From positions 1,394,001 to 1,458,000 of the forward strand of contig OY282434.1 of NCBI GenBank assembly GCA_958296095.1: DNA of 64,000 bases, given 5' to 3'. Positions within the stretch are counted from its first letter, which is position 1; the number at the start of each line of letters is the position of its first letter. Shown one piece after another: positions 1-7,902 of this stretch. The notes under the pieces were generated by a model. That model did no database searches. It was not told the origin of the DNA and was given only the letters and a program-made list of their open reading frames with translations. Both the position numbers and the translations under genes were made by a program. Source of the stretch: an uncultured Oligoflexales bacterium. GTDB lineage: Bacteria > Bdellovibrionota_B > Oligoflexia > Oligoflexales > JAPPIL01.

Positions 1-325
1 AGTGGTAAGATAAAGCACCACAGCCCTGCTCGCATCACAGATCCCTCACCCAAGAGTTTAAACCAGAAAAAAAGAAAGCCCTGCCCCACAGGCTATCAGG
101 ATCGCAACGAAAAAGCCAGCACCATCACAACAAAATTAATCTCAAATTTTTTTGAAAAACATCCAAAAAATTATAGGCAAATTATTATTTCATTTATCTG
201 CCGCTGATTTTTTCACGATGCCACAAAAGGCATGTGTTACACGGCGCGTTTTTGCGCCCTGCAGCCAACCAGCTGAGGTGCAAAAGCTTAACGGCACAGG
301 TATAATAGTTAACAGGAGGTGATGT
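1..325. other. intergenic, left edge
   Basis: I see no convincing gene here. A small perfect hairpin (5 bp stem, T-rich loop) sits at 243-258. The last 25 bases carry the start signals of the next gene. Confidence 0.5.
301..322 (+). promoter_or_regulatory. TATAAT box plus very strong Shine-Dalgarno
   Basis: A consensus -10 hexamer TATAAT lies at 301-306. An extended anti-SD match, AGGAGGTGA, lies at 314-322, 6 bases ahead of the ATG at 326. No good -35 is visible 16-18 bases upstream. If this -10 is used, the leader would be only about 13 nt, so the promoter is tentative and the ribosome site is firm. Confidence 0.45.
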
Positions 326-835
326 ATGCAGGCTGGCTGGATTTCCATCAACGACTACGCTCGCAAGTTTAACGTCTCGGACATCACCGTGCGCAGACGT
401 ATTAAGCAGGGCAAAATTCCCGCAGAACTGAAAAACGGCAAATACTACATCAGAGCCGATTACCGCGATAGCCACACCACCGCAGAGCAGAACGACACTC
501 CGCCGCCCATCCCCACCAGCCGCGCCTCGTTCATACCACCGCCACCACCGACCAGCGCGCCATATACGGCAACCGAGCCGCCCCAAGTCGTGGCGACAGA
601 GATACCTGCGCCGCCCCCCGCACCTCCCGCCCAGCAGAGCAAAGAACTACTGGAATTTTGCGACCGCTACCTCGCTGAGCTAAAGACCAGAGAACAGCAC
701 CTAGCCAAAAGGCACGAGTCCGAAATTGCCCTGCTCGAAGCTAAACTTGCCAAGAAGGACAGCGAAATTACGGCCCTAAAGCAACAAATTGAAGATCTCC
801 AGCTGCTAGTTAAAATTCTAGAAAACAAAATTTAA
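326..835 (+). CDS. HTH DNA-binding protein with coiled-coil tail
   Basis: 169 residues in three parts. Residues 5-45 resemble a MerR/excisionase-type helix-turn-helix, with the pattern ISINDYARKFNVSDITVRRR followed by a short wing. Residues 50-105 are a Pro/Ala-rich linker with runs of PPPP. Residues 110-169 form a charged leucine-zipper-like coiled coil (LLEAKLAKKDSEITALKQQI). Such layouts are usual for small sequence-specific DNA binders that dimerise through the tail. The ATG at 326 is fixed by the strong SD just upstream. The gene stands alone, so the target is unknown; self-regulation is possible but not shown. Confidence 0.75.
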   Translation: MQAGWISINDYARKFNVSDITVRRRIKQGKIPAELKNGKYYIRADYRDSHTTAEQNDTPPPIPTSRASFIPPPPPTSAPYTATEPPQVVATEIPAPPPAPPAQQSKELLEFCDRYLAELKTREQHLAKRHESEIALLEAKLAKKDSEITALKQQIEDLQLLVKILENKI

Positions 836-859
836 GCAGGCCTAAGCTTGCCTGTAAAA

Positions 860-1304
860 TTATCTCAGACACTGCGGAAAGGAAGAGCGCGCCGTCGCGA
901 TTGCAAAAACACTGTCCACCATGCAACCCTCCACCCCCCGGTCATCAATCAGATCTCCGCCAATGTTTAATACGAGTATCGGAGACTGACCCAAGATCGC
1001 ACCCAATCTATCGATTGCGCGGATATCAACTAGTAGTGTCCCACTAGAAAATCCTTGCCCCCCTATAAGCACCTATCCCAGCCGCCGATCCATCTGATGC
1101 TTGCAACTGAAAGCTATCTGTGTCATCCGTGCTGTAGTCGCTAGTTGTTGTCCGCACCGCAAAGGTTTCGGTGTGGTTATTGTAGCGGAACTCCAGATCA
1201 AAGCCGATGGTCGTCCCATCTTTCCGTTCCTCGTAGACTATACCAAGACCCGAGATCCCAGCCACCATCAACATCATCAGCATCGTCATAGTTCGCAAAT
1301 ACAT
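860..1304 (-). pseudogene. frameshifted exported protein (remnant)
   Basis: On the minus strand, ATG 1304 has a good SD (GGAGGAG) and opens a hydrophobic leader (MYLRTMTMLMMLMVAGISG). A strand-rich segment follows, ending at a stop at 1044. In the next frame an open stretch continues from about 1072 to 860 (RGQGFSSGTLLVDIRAIDRL and on). The switch point is a run of six G (minus strand) near 1057-1062. Removing one G joins the two halves into a protein of about 148 residues. This looks like a real homopolymer frameshift or a sequencing error. The family is not recognised. Confidence 0.45.
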
Positions 1305-1440
1305 CCTGTTCTCCTCCAACTTATTGAATAAACAAATAACCTTATTTCTCATATTGCCATTCATAGCTAAGGGTGATACGCACGTGCCCAGTTACCTCCC
1401 CGTGAGGTGAGTTTTTATTTTAACTTTCTTGGAGAACGAA

Positions 1441-2403
1441 ATGTTTAGATTTTTGCTAGGAAGCCTCGTTTGTTTTTGTCTTAGTTCCGCGTCTCTCGCC
1501 TCTCAAGTCACTAGTCCACAGAAACTACCGTTCAAAAAATTGCTTGCCGCGCATGGAGTGAGTTGGGGAGCTATTTTCAACTACGACGGCAATCACACGG
1601 TGCAAGCCATTCTGCATCGGGGTTTTGCTAGCGATGCGGGACAACAGGTGTTAGCTGAGCTTGGCTTTCGCACGGGAGTTGTAGCAACCAACGAGATGTT
1701 TGTTCTTCTTGAGGAATCTGTACGGGCCGATCCTAGCCTCATAGATAGCCATTATCCCGATGAAAAGGGGTTTCTGCGACGGTTAAAAATTGCAACTAAA
1801 GTGGAGCAGTTTATTTCAGATACCAGCCTAGATGAGAATATGATCAATACCGACGAAACACTGAACGACGGCCAAAAGGCAATGCTGCGGGGGAAATTAC
1901 GTCTCGCACAAGCTAGCCGCTCCATGTCCCAAACGGCGATCGATAGAGCGATGAACGCCGTGCAAAACTACGACCTGCAAACACTGATTGGTATGATTGA
2001 CAGTGGTGAAATTGACCCCAATATGCCTGTTGCCGGAGGCAACATGAACCTGCTCGGCTTGGCAACCAAATTGTTAGCCCTTGACGAGGTTGTCCTACTG
2101 AAAGCGGAAGCGGGGAGCCCTGATGTCAAGAGCGACAGTGCGGCGATCGACGGCTACGTAGATAATATCCGGAAGCTGCGCGATCTTATCAAGGCTCTTG
2201 TCAACCATCCGCGTGTTGACGTAAATGCCCCGCTAGACCGAAGAGAGCTTAATTTCATAGAGTATGCCGATCGGGTAGGTTCGCTTCTTGCTTTTAAGAT
2301 AGCGGCAATAGACAAAGGCATGAACTTTACACCGAAGATGCCGTCCGCTTTCATAGAAGCCAAGGGACAAGATCTATACAAAAATTGGTCTCGCTTGCAG
2401 TAG
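1441..2403 (+). CDS. exported ankyrin-like protein
   Basis: 320 residues. The ATG at 1441 is preferred over an in-frame TTG 12 bases earlier because GGAG at 1431-1434 is correctly spaced. The N-terminus is a clear signal peptide (MFRFLLGSLVCFCLSSASLA). The second half holds two ankyrin-like stretches (LIGMIDSGEIDPNMP and LIKALVNHPRVDVNAP), so a helical repeat that binds other proteins in the periplasm or outside is plausible. No catalytic motif is seen. The reading frame just after the stop also looks protein-like in another phase, so the gene may have lost a C-terminal piece. Confidence 0.65.
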   Translation: MFRFLLGSLVCFCLSSASLASQVTSPQKLPFKKLLAAHGVSWGAIFNYDGNHTVQAILHRGFASDAGQQVLAELGFRTGVVATNEMFVLLEESVRADPSLIDSHYPDEKGFLRRLKIATKVEQFISDTSLDENMINTDETLNDGQKAMLRGKLRLAQASRSMSQTAIDRAMNAVQNYDLQTLIGMIDSGEIDPNMPVAGGNMNLLGLATKLLALDEVVLLKAEAGSPDVKSDSAAIDGYVDNIRKLRDLIKALVNHPRVDVNAPLDRRELNFIEYADRVGSLLAFKIAAIDKGMNFTPKMPSAFIEAKGQDLYKNWSRLQ

Positions 2404-2724
2404 CTGGTGTTCCCGCTGGCCACTCTCGTCAGATGATGACTGTGGTCGGCGGGTTGTTCGCACTATCCCACACCCCAACAATGCCAAGCAGTTCTTCAAA
2501 GATCCAGAAAGACACCGGCAAGCGGTCAAAGCTGCCGAAGAGAGTTGAGTTTGCCAATACCTATGCGAGAACAAAGCGGCACACCTCATCTTATGCTCAG
2601 ACCATAAGCCCACATGTGATACTCCTACTAGTGGATATCAGGACAGCTTTAGGATAACCATTTAATCACATCAAACACACAAAGCTAACTGCAAACTTGA
2701 GCAGACTCTGTGCCACGGCGGAAT
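2404..2724. other. intergenic with possible lost C-terminus
   Basis: No gene with its own start is convincing. A frame open from 2402 to a stop at 2546-2548 reads like protein (RTIPHPNNAKQFFKDPERHR) and may be a frameshifted extension of the preceding gene. The remainder to the tRNA shows nothing clear. Confidence 0.35.
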
Positions 2725-2800
2725 TGGTCGGGGCGACTGGGATCGAACCAGCGACCTCATGCTCCCAAAGCATGCGCGCTACCAACTGCGCTACGCCCCG
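2725..2800 (-). tRNA. tRNA-Pro (UGG)
   Basis: A cloverleaf folds on the minus strand. The acceptor arms CGGGGCG/CGCCCCG (2794-2800 with 2729-2735) pair perfectly. The anticodon stem CATGC/GCATG encloses loop TTTGGGA, giving anticodon TGG. The T-loop is TTCGATC. The discriminator is A and the 3' CCA is encoded (2725-2727). Confidence 0.95.
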
Positions 2801-2974
2801 AAGGAAAGCAACGTCGGGACAATCACTCCGTGCCACTGCACTCGGCTGCGCCCCGCGGTTCGGGCGGCATACTAGCAGGTTGGTAGCGTAAAAAAAATAA
2901 AATGTTGACCATAGCTGAGCAAGCCGTTATACCAGCCATCCACATCCACATAGCTCATGCGTAGGGGGGTTATC

Positions 2975-4726
2975 ATGCGCTTGTATGTTGCCGTCGTTGT
3001 GACTGGTCTCCTTTGTAGTGGTGTCGGTCGGGGACGGTCGTTACCACAAAAGTTTGCGATGGAACTGGCAGCTCGTGGTATGGCTGCTCCCATCATCCCG
3101 CCGCAACTGCTGCTATATGTGAACGAAAAAGAAGGCAACAGGAACATCCTACGACATCTGCGCCGCGAACAGGAACAGCAGCTACTGGCACGGTTGCCGT
3201 TCGGCAAGGCAGGGTCGTTTTTTCGTCAACTGCGTCAGCTGTTGCAACAAGCATTGCTGCAAGCGCAGGACGGGCAGTTGGCTGACTTCAACACTATGCT
3301 GCAGCAAAACGTTTGGGAGGGACAGAGTGTCTTCTCCTTCACCCACGAGATTAGCCGCGATGTGCAGTTTTTTCTCGATCCCCAGTATGGCACACACACA
3401 CTCGTGAGCAGCGCACGTTATGGCAGTGTCGGTGGTTTCAGCATCATCGACCCCCAACAAAAACGTGTCTTTGATTTTAGCACCATTGCGGAAGTGGATC
3501 TGGAGCGAGATTTTTTAACTATGCAGTCACTGCCACCGCCAGTGTTCACGCCACGCCACTACGTCTTTCACGGCGAACAATATGTCTACGTCCTGAACCG
3601 AGAGACGCTAGCACTGGATTACGTCACCCATGCGGACACCGAGATCGATGACGAGATGTCGTTTGCCAACCGAGTGCATAAAATCGCACTAGTCAATGAC
3701 GCGTTGCTATCTGTGCGTTACCACGATGCAGCTAAGAGAGAGTTTGTGCAACTGGTCGACCTCAATAACCTCACCACCGCCCACGCCAGGGAAATCGAGG
3801 GCACGCTGCTTGCCGTCGCGCCACGTGGTGACCGACTGGCAGTGCAAAACAATCGCCACCTAGAAGTTATCGATATCGACAGTGGCAGGAAGCAGATCTT
3901 CCCCAGCCGAGCTGCAACCCACGCGCGTTTTTCTGCCGACAGCGAACGGCTAGCCTACAGCGATGGAAACACGCTAACCCTTGCTGACCTCACAACATCT
4001 GCGCTGCAGATACCGCAACGCATCGCCCTCGCGCCCGCACAGGCATTGGTAAGTGCCGAGACTTCTCTCTCTCACGAACTGCTGTGGGATAGCGATGACC
4101 TCTACGTCCTGCATGGCACTACCCTCTCCAGCTTTGGCAGCACAGGTGAAATTGTTTGGCAACAGGAGTTACCCCCAGGCCTGTATGCAATGCAAGGCAT
4201 CGATGCACAGCACCTAGCACTGTTCTCGGAGCAGGGCGTGCTGCTCTATGATAGGGAGGATGGCACGCGTCGGTTGCAGCTCAACGTCGATAAAAAACAA
4301 CGTATCGCCGACCAAGCTTTTGCCAACCGTTACCTCTCGCTGCTGCTCGAAGACCGCCTGCATCTGGGCACATTCGGTCTCACCTTGGCGCGCATTCCGC
4401 TCGTGCAGCTATTGCAGTTGCTTGAAAGCTCGCCGCTGTTGCAGGAGATCGCCACTTCGGAAAAATTCACCCTGCAACGGGGTCGCACCCGCTTCGCTGA
4501 ACTCGTGCTCGGTGCGGTCGAACGACACCAGCAACAAGAGCAAATTCCTATCGCACAGCTAGTGCAACTGCTGCGTGAGCTTTATCAAGCCTACCACCTC
4601 GTCCCTGGCTCACACTACGCTTTTGCCAACATTGCCAATATGCTGGCGCGGCACGAAGACGAAGTTGTCGAGCTGACAGCCGATGATCCTGAGTTCAGAC
4701 GGCTGTTGCACACAAGTTTTATCTGA
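2975..4726 (+). CDS. exported beta-propeller-like protein
   Basis: 583 residues from ATG 2975, which follows a G-rich SD; an in-frame ATG at 2957 would add six residues. The N-terminus is a signal peptide (MRLYVAVVVTGLLCSGVGRG). Residues about 30-110 are helical and Gln-rich. The middle has repeated strand blocks of WD40/PQQ style (LLAVAPRGDRLAVQNNRHLE, then HARFSADSERLAYSDGNTL), which suggests a beta-propeller. The last about 130 residues are helical. It probably works as a periplasmic binding scaffold; no active site is visible. Confidence 0.65.
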   Translation: MRLYVAVVVTGLLCSGVGRGRSLPQKFAMELAARGMAAPIIPPQLLLYVNEKEGNRNILRHLRREQEQQLLARLPFGKAGSFFRQLRQLLQQALLQAQDGQLADFNTMLQQNVWEGQSVFSFTHEISRDVQFFLDPQYGTHTLVSSARYGSVGGFSIIDPQQKRVFDFSTIAEVDLERDFLTMQSLPPPVFTPRHYVFHGEQYVYVLNRETLALDYVTHADTEIDDEMSFANRVHKIALVNDALLSVRYHDAAKREFVQLVDLNNLTTAHAREIEGTLLAVAPRGDRLAVQNNRHLEVIDIDSGRKQIFPSRAATHARFSADSERLAYSDGNTLTLADLTTSALQIPQRIALAPAQALVSAETSLSHELLWDSDDLYVLHGTTLSSFGSTGEIVWQQELPPGLYAMQGIDAQHLALFSEQGVLLYDREDGTRRLQLNVDKKQRIADQAFANRYLSLLLEDRLHLGTFGLTLARIPLVQLLQLLESSPLLQEIATSEKFTLQRGRTRFAELVLGAVERHQQQEQIPIAQLVQLLRELYQAYHLVPGSHYAFANIANMLARHEDEVVELTADDPEFRRLLHTSFI

Positions 4727-4846
4727 AACCGCACCCCTTCCTGTGCTAGAACGGCGCGGCCCCTAGAGAGCGGCGGGGAGATGGCGGCGACAGCAAGGTA
4801 GGGGCAAAGTTGCAACACGAGCAAGCAGCACAGCATAGGGCATGCG

Positions 4847-6073
4847 GTGAGGGCGGCAGCGGTGAAAGACACGGGCGTACAGGAATTCTCGCAAGCTCTG
4901 CGTGGCGTGACTCTCGATTGGATCGTAAGCGGTTCGATTGCCGCGGTAGAGTCTGTCAAGGCGATTAGAGCCGTGCGTCGTCTCGGGGCGCAGGTGCGGG
5001 TGACGATGACAAGAGCCGCGCGGCGTTTTATCACCCCCACAGCCTGTGCTTGGGCAAGTGCCAGAGAGGTGAACACCCACTGGAGTCCGGTTGCCGACCA
5101 TATAGGCACTGGCGATGCGTTGGTCATCGCCCCGTGCTCGGCTTCTCTGCTAAGCAAAATTGCCGCGGCAATTTGCGATGCCCCTGCTCTGTCACTAGTG
5201 GCCTCGTATCTCGGTCAAGGCAAGCCAGTCATCGTGCATCCCTGCATGCATCAGTCTCTAGCCGCCAATCCTTTATTGCACGACATCTATCCGCGCTTGA
5301 AAACGCGACTGCGTATAATCACCCCACTCAGGGAAGAGGGTAAGGATAAGTTTATCCCGCCACCGCAGTTGGCCGAGGAGATTGCTCATTGTTACAACGG
5401 CAAGCGAGGCGCAGTAATAGTTGTCAGCGGTCGCACCGTCGCGGCCCTCGATGCAGTGCGTGGCATTACTAATTTTTCCCGCGGCGAGATGGGCACACTG
5501 CTCGCGGCCGAACTATATCGGCAAGGCTTTGCCACACACATCGTCAGTGGTTTGAGCGAACACCACCCCGCAGCGTGCAGCAGTCTGGTCAAGGTCACTA
5601 CCCCTGCAGAGATGGGGGAGCAGGCACAGCATCTACTGCAAACACAACCCGATGCCGCGTTAGCAATGGTTGCCGCGGTGCTGGATTTCGTTCCTGCAAC
5701 GACAGTGGCGGGCAAAATTTCCTCGCGGCAACAGGAGCTGAACGTGCGTCTCGTGCCGGTGCCCAAGCTAATTCAGACCCTGCAACCACGCTCGCAGGTG
5801 AAGGTAGTCTTCAAGTTACCCGTCACCTTCGACCCCCAACAGGATGTGGAAAAGACGATTGGCGAGTATTTCGACCCACAACAAGCCACCCGGGCCAGCT
5901 TGCTGGTAGTTAACCCGTGGCAGGCGATGGCGAGCGGAGGTTATCACGCCTATCTATTTTCTCCAGATTTTTCATATAGTTATGCACATAGCAAGCAAGA
6001 TACAGCTCGTCGCATCAGCCAACATATCGCCGCGGGGCTGGAGGGTAAAAAAAATAAACTGCGTAAAAAGTAA
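4847..6073 (+). CDS. coaBC: divergent CoaBC-like flavoprotein
   Basis: 408 residues, GTG start (weak SD, so the exact start is uncertain). The layout is that of bifunctional phosphopantothenoylcysteine decarboxylase/synthetase, which makes 4'-phosphopantetheine for CoA. The N-terminal half is a Dfp flavoprotein fold with the conserved His in ADHIGTG (H85). The C-terminal half keeps the synthetase signature VVSGRTVAALDAVRGITNFS. The usual flavoprotein motifs are altered: the PASANT-type motif reads APCSAS (95-100) and the PxMN motif reads PCMH (132-135), losing the catalytic Asn. It may be a sequence-divergent but working enzyme, or may have kept only the synthetase activity. Confidence 0.75.
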   Translation: MRAAAVKDTGVQEFSQALRGVTLDWIVSGSIAAVESVKAIRAVRRLGAQVRVTMTRAARRFITPTACAWASAREVNTHWSPVADHIGTGDALVIAPCSASLLSKIAAAICDAPALSLVASYLGQGKPVIVHPCMHQSLAANPLLHDIYPRLKTRLRIITPLREEGKDKFIPPPQLAEEIAHCYNGKRGAVIVVSGRTVAALDAVRGITNFSRGEMGTLLAAELYRQGFATHIVSGLSEHHPAACSSLVKVTTPAEMGEQAQHLLQTQPDAALAMVAAVLDFVPATTVAGKISSRQQELNVRLVPVPKLIQTLQPRSQVKVVFKLPVTFDPQQDVEKTIGEYFDPQQATRASLLVVNPWQAMASGGYHAYLFSPDFSYSYAHSKQDTARRISQHIAAGLEGKKNKLRKK

Positions 6074-6146
6074 TTTTCTGGTATGCTAATCATCAGAAGT
6101 TGGTTATAAGAAGTAATCGCTAATTTTCGGATGAGTAAGATCTGAC

Positions 6147-6449
6147 ATGAACAAGAAACTTTTCATCGGCGGGTTGAGCTGGAACACCAGTGAGGAAAGA
6201 TTGCGGGAGGCTTTCGAGCAGTTCGGCGATCTTGACGACATCAGGATCATCACTGATCGTGAGACGGGTCGTTCCAGAGGCTTCGGGTTTGTGACCTTCA
6301 CAGAGGAAGAATCGGCACAGAAAGCTATTGCTGAAATGGACGGTTCGAGTCTCGATGGGCGCAACATCAAGGTAAACGAAGCAGAAGAAAAGCCTCGTCG
6401 CTCCAACCATCAACGCAGCCCAAGAAGCACCGGCCCTCAGTTCCGCTGA
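6147..6449 (+). CDS. RRM-domain RNA-binding protein
   Basis: 100 residues, almost all one RNA-recognition motif. RNP2 is KLFIGGL (4-10) and RNP1 is RGFGFVTF (44-51), both with the aromatic residues that stack on RNA bases. A short basic tail (residues about 82-100) follows. These small bacterial RRM proteins are usually cytoplasmic and often cold-induced; no cold-shock leader is evident here. It stands alone between the CoaBC-like gene and a convergent secreted-protein gene. Confidence 0.93.
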   Translation: MNKKLFIGGLSWNTSEERLREAFEQFGDLDDIRIITDRETGRSRGFGFVTFTEEESAQKAIAEMDGSSLDGRNIKVNEAEEKPRRSNHQRSPRSTGPQFR

Positions 6450-6474
6450 TAGCCTTAACCTTCAAGCCTGAGTG

Positions 6475-6509
6475 AAGTAGCCAGACTGTCATGTTGCAGC
6501 TGGCTACTT
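6475..6509 (+). terminator. hairpin after the RRM gene
   Basis: Perfect 10 bp stem AAGTAGCCAG (6475-6484) with CTGGCTACTT (6500-6509) and a 15-base loop, 26 bases after the stop codon. The T-tract behind it is weak (GTGCTTT). It sits between convergent genes, where a bidirectional terminator would be expected. Confidence 0.5.
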
Positions 6510-6538
6510 GGTGGTGCTTTGTGTCGGTGCGCCTGCTG

Positions 6539-7249
6539 TCATTCTGATGGCAATGCCGCCAGCTTGAGCGCTGCGCGGCACTCTGAGCGTGAACGATGGG
6601 GGAAGGGATTGCGGCAGCCGCTTAGTGTGCCTGCCACGCAGTCACCCTGATCAGGGTCGTAGTATGCGCCGCGGAAATACGCTTGGCATGAGTGCGTCGC
6701 CTGGGTGTAGGTGCGTCGCGGAGCTCGTGTCGCTGTTGTGCAGTGCTCGCTAGCAAAGCGGAAGGTAGCTGTGCCTGGCGACAGTAGCGGAGACGTGATG
6801 GTGATTGCCAGCTCGCCCTGTGAGTGCGGTTGTTCTTTGTGCCACGCGCTGCGCAACGTGCTACGTGCATGTGGTGAGAGGGGATTGTGTTGCGACGCGT
6901 TGCATTGCCATACCTTGTCCACCCGCGACTCGGTGCGCTGAGGTTCGGTGCGGTGTGGGTGCGACTTCTCTTTGTGCCTCAGGCGCGGCGCGTGCAACTT
7001 AGCGTTGCTGACTAGCTCCTTGTTGCTAGCGTGCACCGTGCAGGTGAGGCGTAGTGCCAGCCAGGTCAACTGCGGCGGGCCGTGCCCTAGCGTGCGTAGC
7101 GAGACATCGTGTGAACCAAGCGCGTTCGGTGTTATCGCGAGTTGCTGTTGCGTGCCTTTGTCCGTGCTCGTGCAGCTGAGCTGTGGTGCGATAGCGAAGG
7201 CCGTGCGAGGCAGCAGACTGAGCATGAAAGACAAGGCGACAAGCAACAT
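6539..7249 (-). CDS. exported protein with Kunitz-like C-terminus
   Basis: 236 residues. ATG 7249 follows the SD GGAGGG; an earlier in-frame start lacks these signals. A signal peptide (MLLVALSFMLSLLPRTAFA) opens the protein, and the body is Arg/His/Thr-rich and unrecognised. The last 50 residues match the Kunitz/BPTI pattern: Cys188, 15 residues, Cys204, 7 residues, Cys212, 11 residues, Cys224, with AYYDPDQGDC in the place of the family's YYYD-C block. The first and last Kunitz cysteines, which pair with each other, are both absent, so the two remaining disulfides could still form. Kunitz domains inhibit serine proteases or bind channels; the role here is inferred. Confidence 0.55.
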   Translation of the reverse strand: MLLVALSFMLSLLPRTAFAIAPQLSCTSTDKGTQQQLAITPNALGSHDVSLRTLGHGPPQLTWLALRLTCTVHASNKELVSNAKLHAPRLRHKEKSHPHRTEPQRTESRVDKVWQCNASQHNPLSPHARSTLRSAWHKEQPHSQGELAITITSPLLSPGTATFRFASEHCTTATRAPRRTYTQATHSCQAYFRGAYYDPDQGDCVAGTLSGCRNPFPHRSRSECRAALKLAALPSE

Positions 7250-7525
7250 AACACCCTCCGTCATCGTCGTGGTCGAGGTTGGCAACATACACCGAGTACG
7301 TTCTGTTGACAAACGGTGTGGCCAGGGCACTGTTTAACCCGAAGCCGAACAAGCAATGCAGGCTGCCAACAACAAAAACTCTACGCAGCAGCACGGTGAG
7401 ATCAACCCTGCCGAGTTAGCGTGCCTCTCCCAGCAGGTATCAATGCCGGGCCGCAATAAGCTATTGCGCCCTAACATAACTTCGGCTATCGTCAGCGGCC
7501 GTGGTTCTGTGGTACGGGGATGTAG

Positions 7526-7849
7526 GTGGCTGTCATAAGGAGGGATAGAAAGTCATCATCTCTGGAGCTAGTGAAGGCGTTGCGACGGCTCGCTCCTTTG
7601 CTGGCAGGGCAGGGCGAGAACGATGCCGCGACCTTCATGACGAGCGCCGCGACGGCGTTAGAAAAGCAAGAGCAGGGCAGCAAGGCGTTTGCTGCTACGA
7701 TTGTAGGTGTCCTCGCAGCTTTCGAGGGTGAGGAGTTCGAACTGATGGCCTACACTCTTAAGACCAGTGACGATCGCGACTGGTCGCAGGCGGACGAACT
7801 GTCCGTAGCCAGCAACAGGGTGCTCGCGCTGGCTCGTCGCCTGAAGTAG
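7526..7849 (+). CDS. small helical protein, unrecognised
   Basis: 107 residues, predicted mostly alpha-helical with Ala/Leu-rich stretches (LVKALRRLAPLLAGQGENDA), no signal peptide and no membrane segment. The start is uncertain: GTG 7526 has no good SD, while an AAGGAGG lies inside the coding frame at about 7537-7543 without a standard start codon behind it. It is 53 bases upstream of the R3H gene on the same strand, so the two may be co-transcribed. Confidence 0.55.
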   Translation: MAVIRRDRKSSSLELVKALRRLAPLLAGQGENDAATFMTSAATALEKQEQGSKAFAATIVGVLAAFEGEEFELMAYTLKTSDDRDWSQADELSVASNRVLALARRLK

Positions 7850-7902
7850 CACAGGAATTAACCACACAGTCTTTATCACAACCCAAAAAGAGGCGACACT
7901 GT

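Noticed and set aside
194..586. Minus-strand open frame over the HTH gene
   Set aside because: It overlaps a gene with a strong start signal, has odd composition (Gly/Trp/Val-rich) and no start signal of its own.
2385..2657. 90-codon plus-strand frame after the ankyrin-like gene
   Set aside because: It overlaps the preceding gene's end, has no start signal, and a different frame there looks more protein-like.
4615..5157. Minus-strand open frame of 180 codons between the propeller and CoaBC genes
   Set aside because: It covers the ends of two convincing plus-strand genes and shows no family motif.
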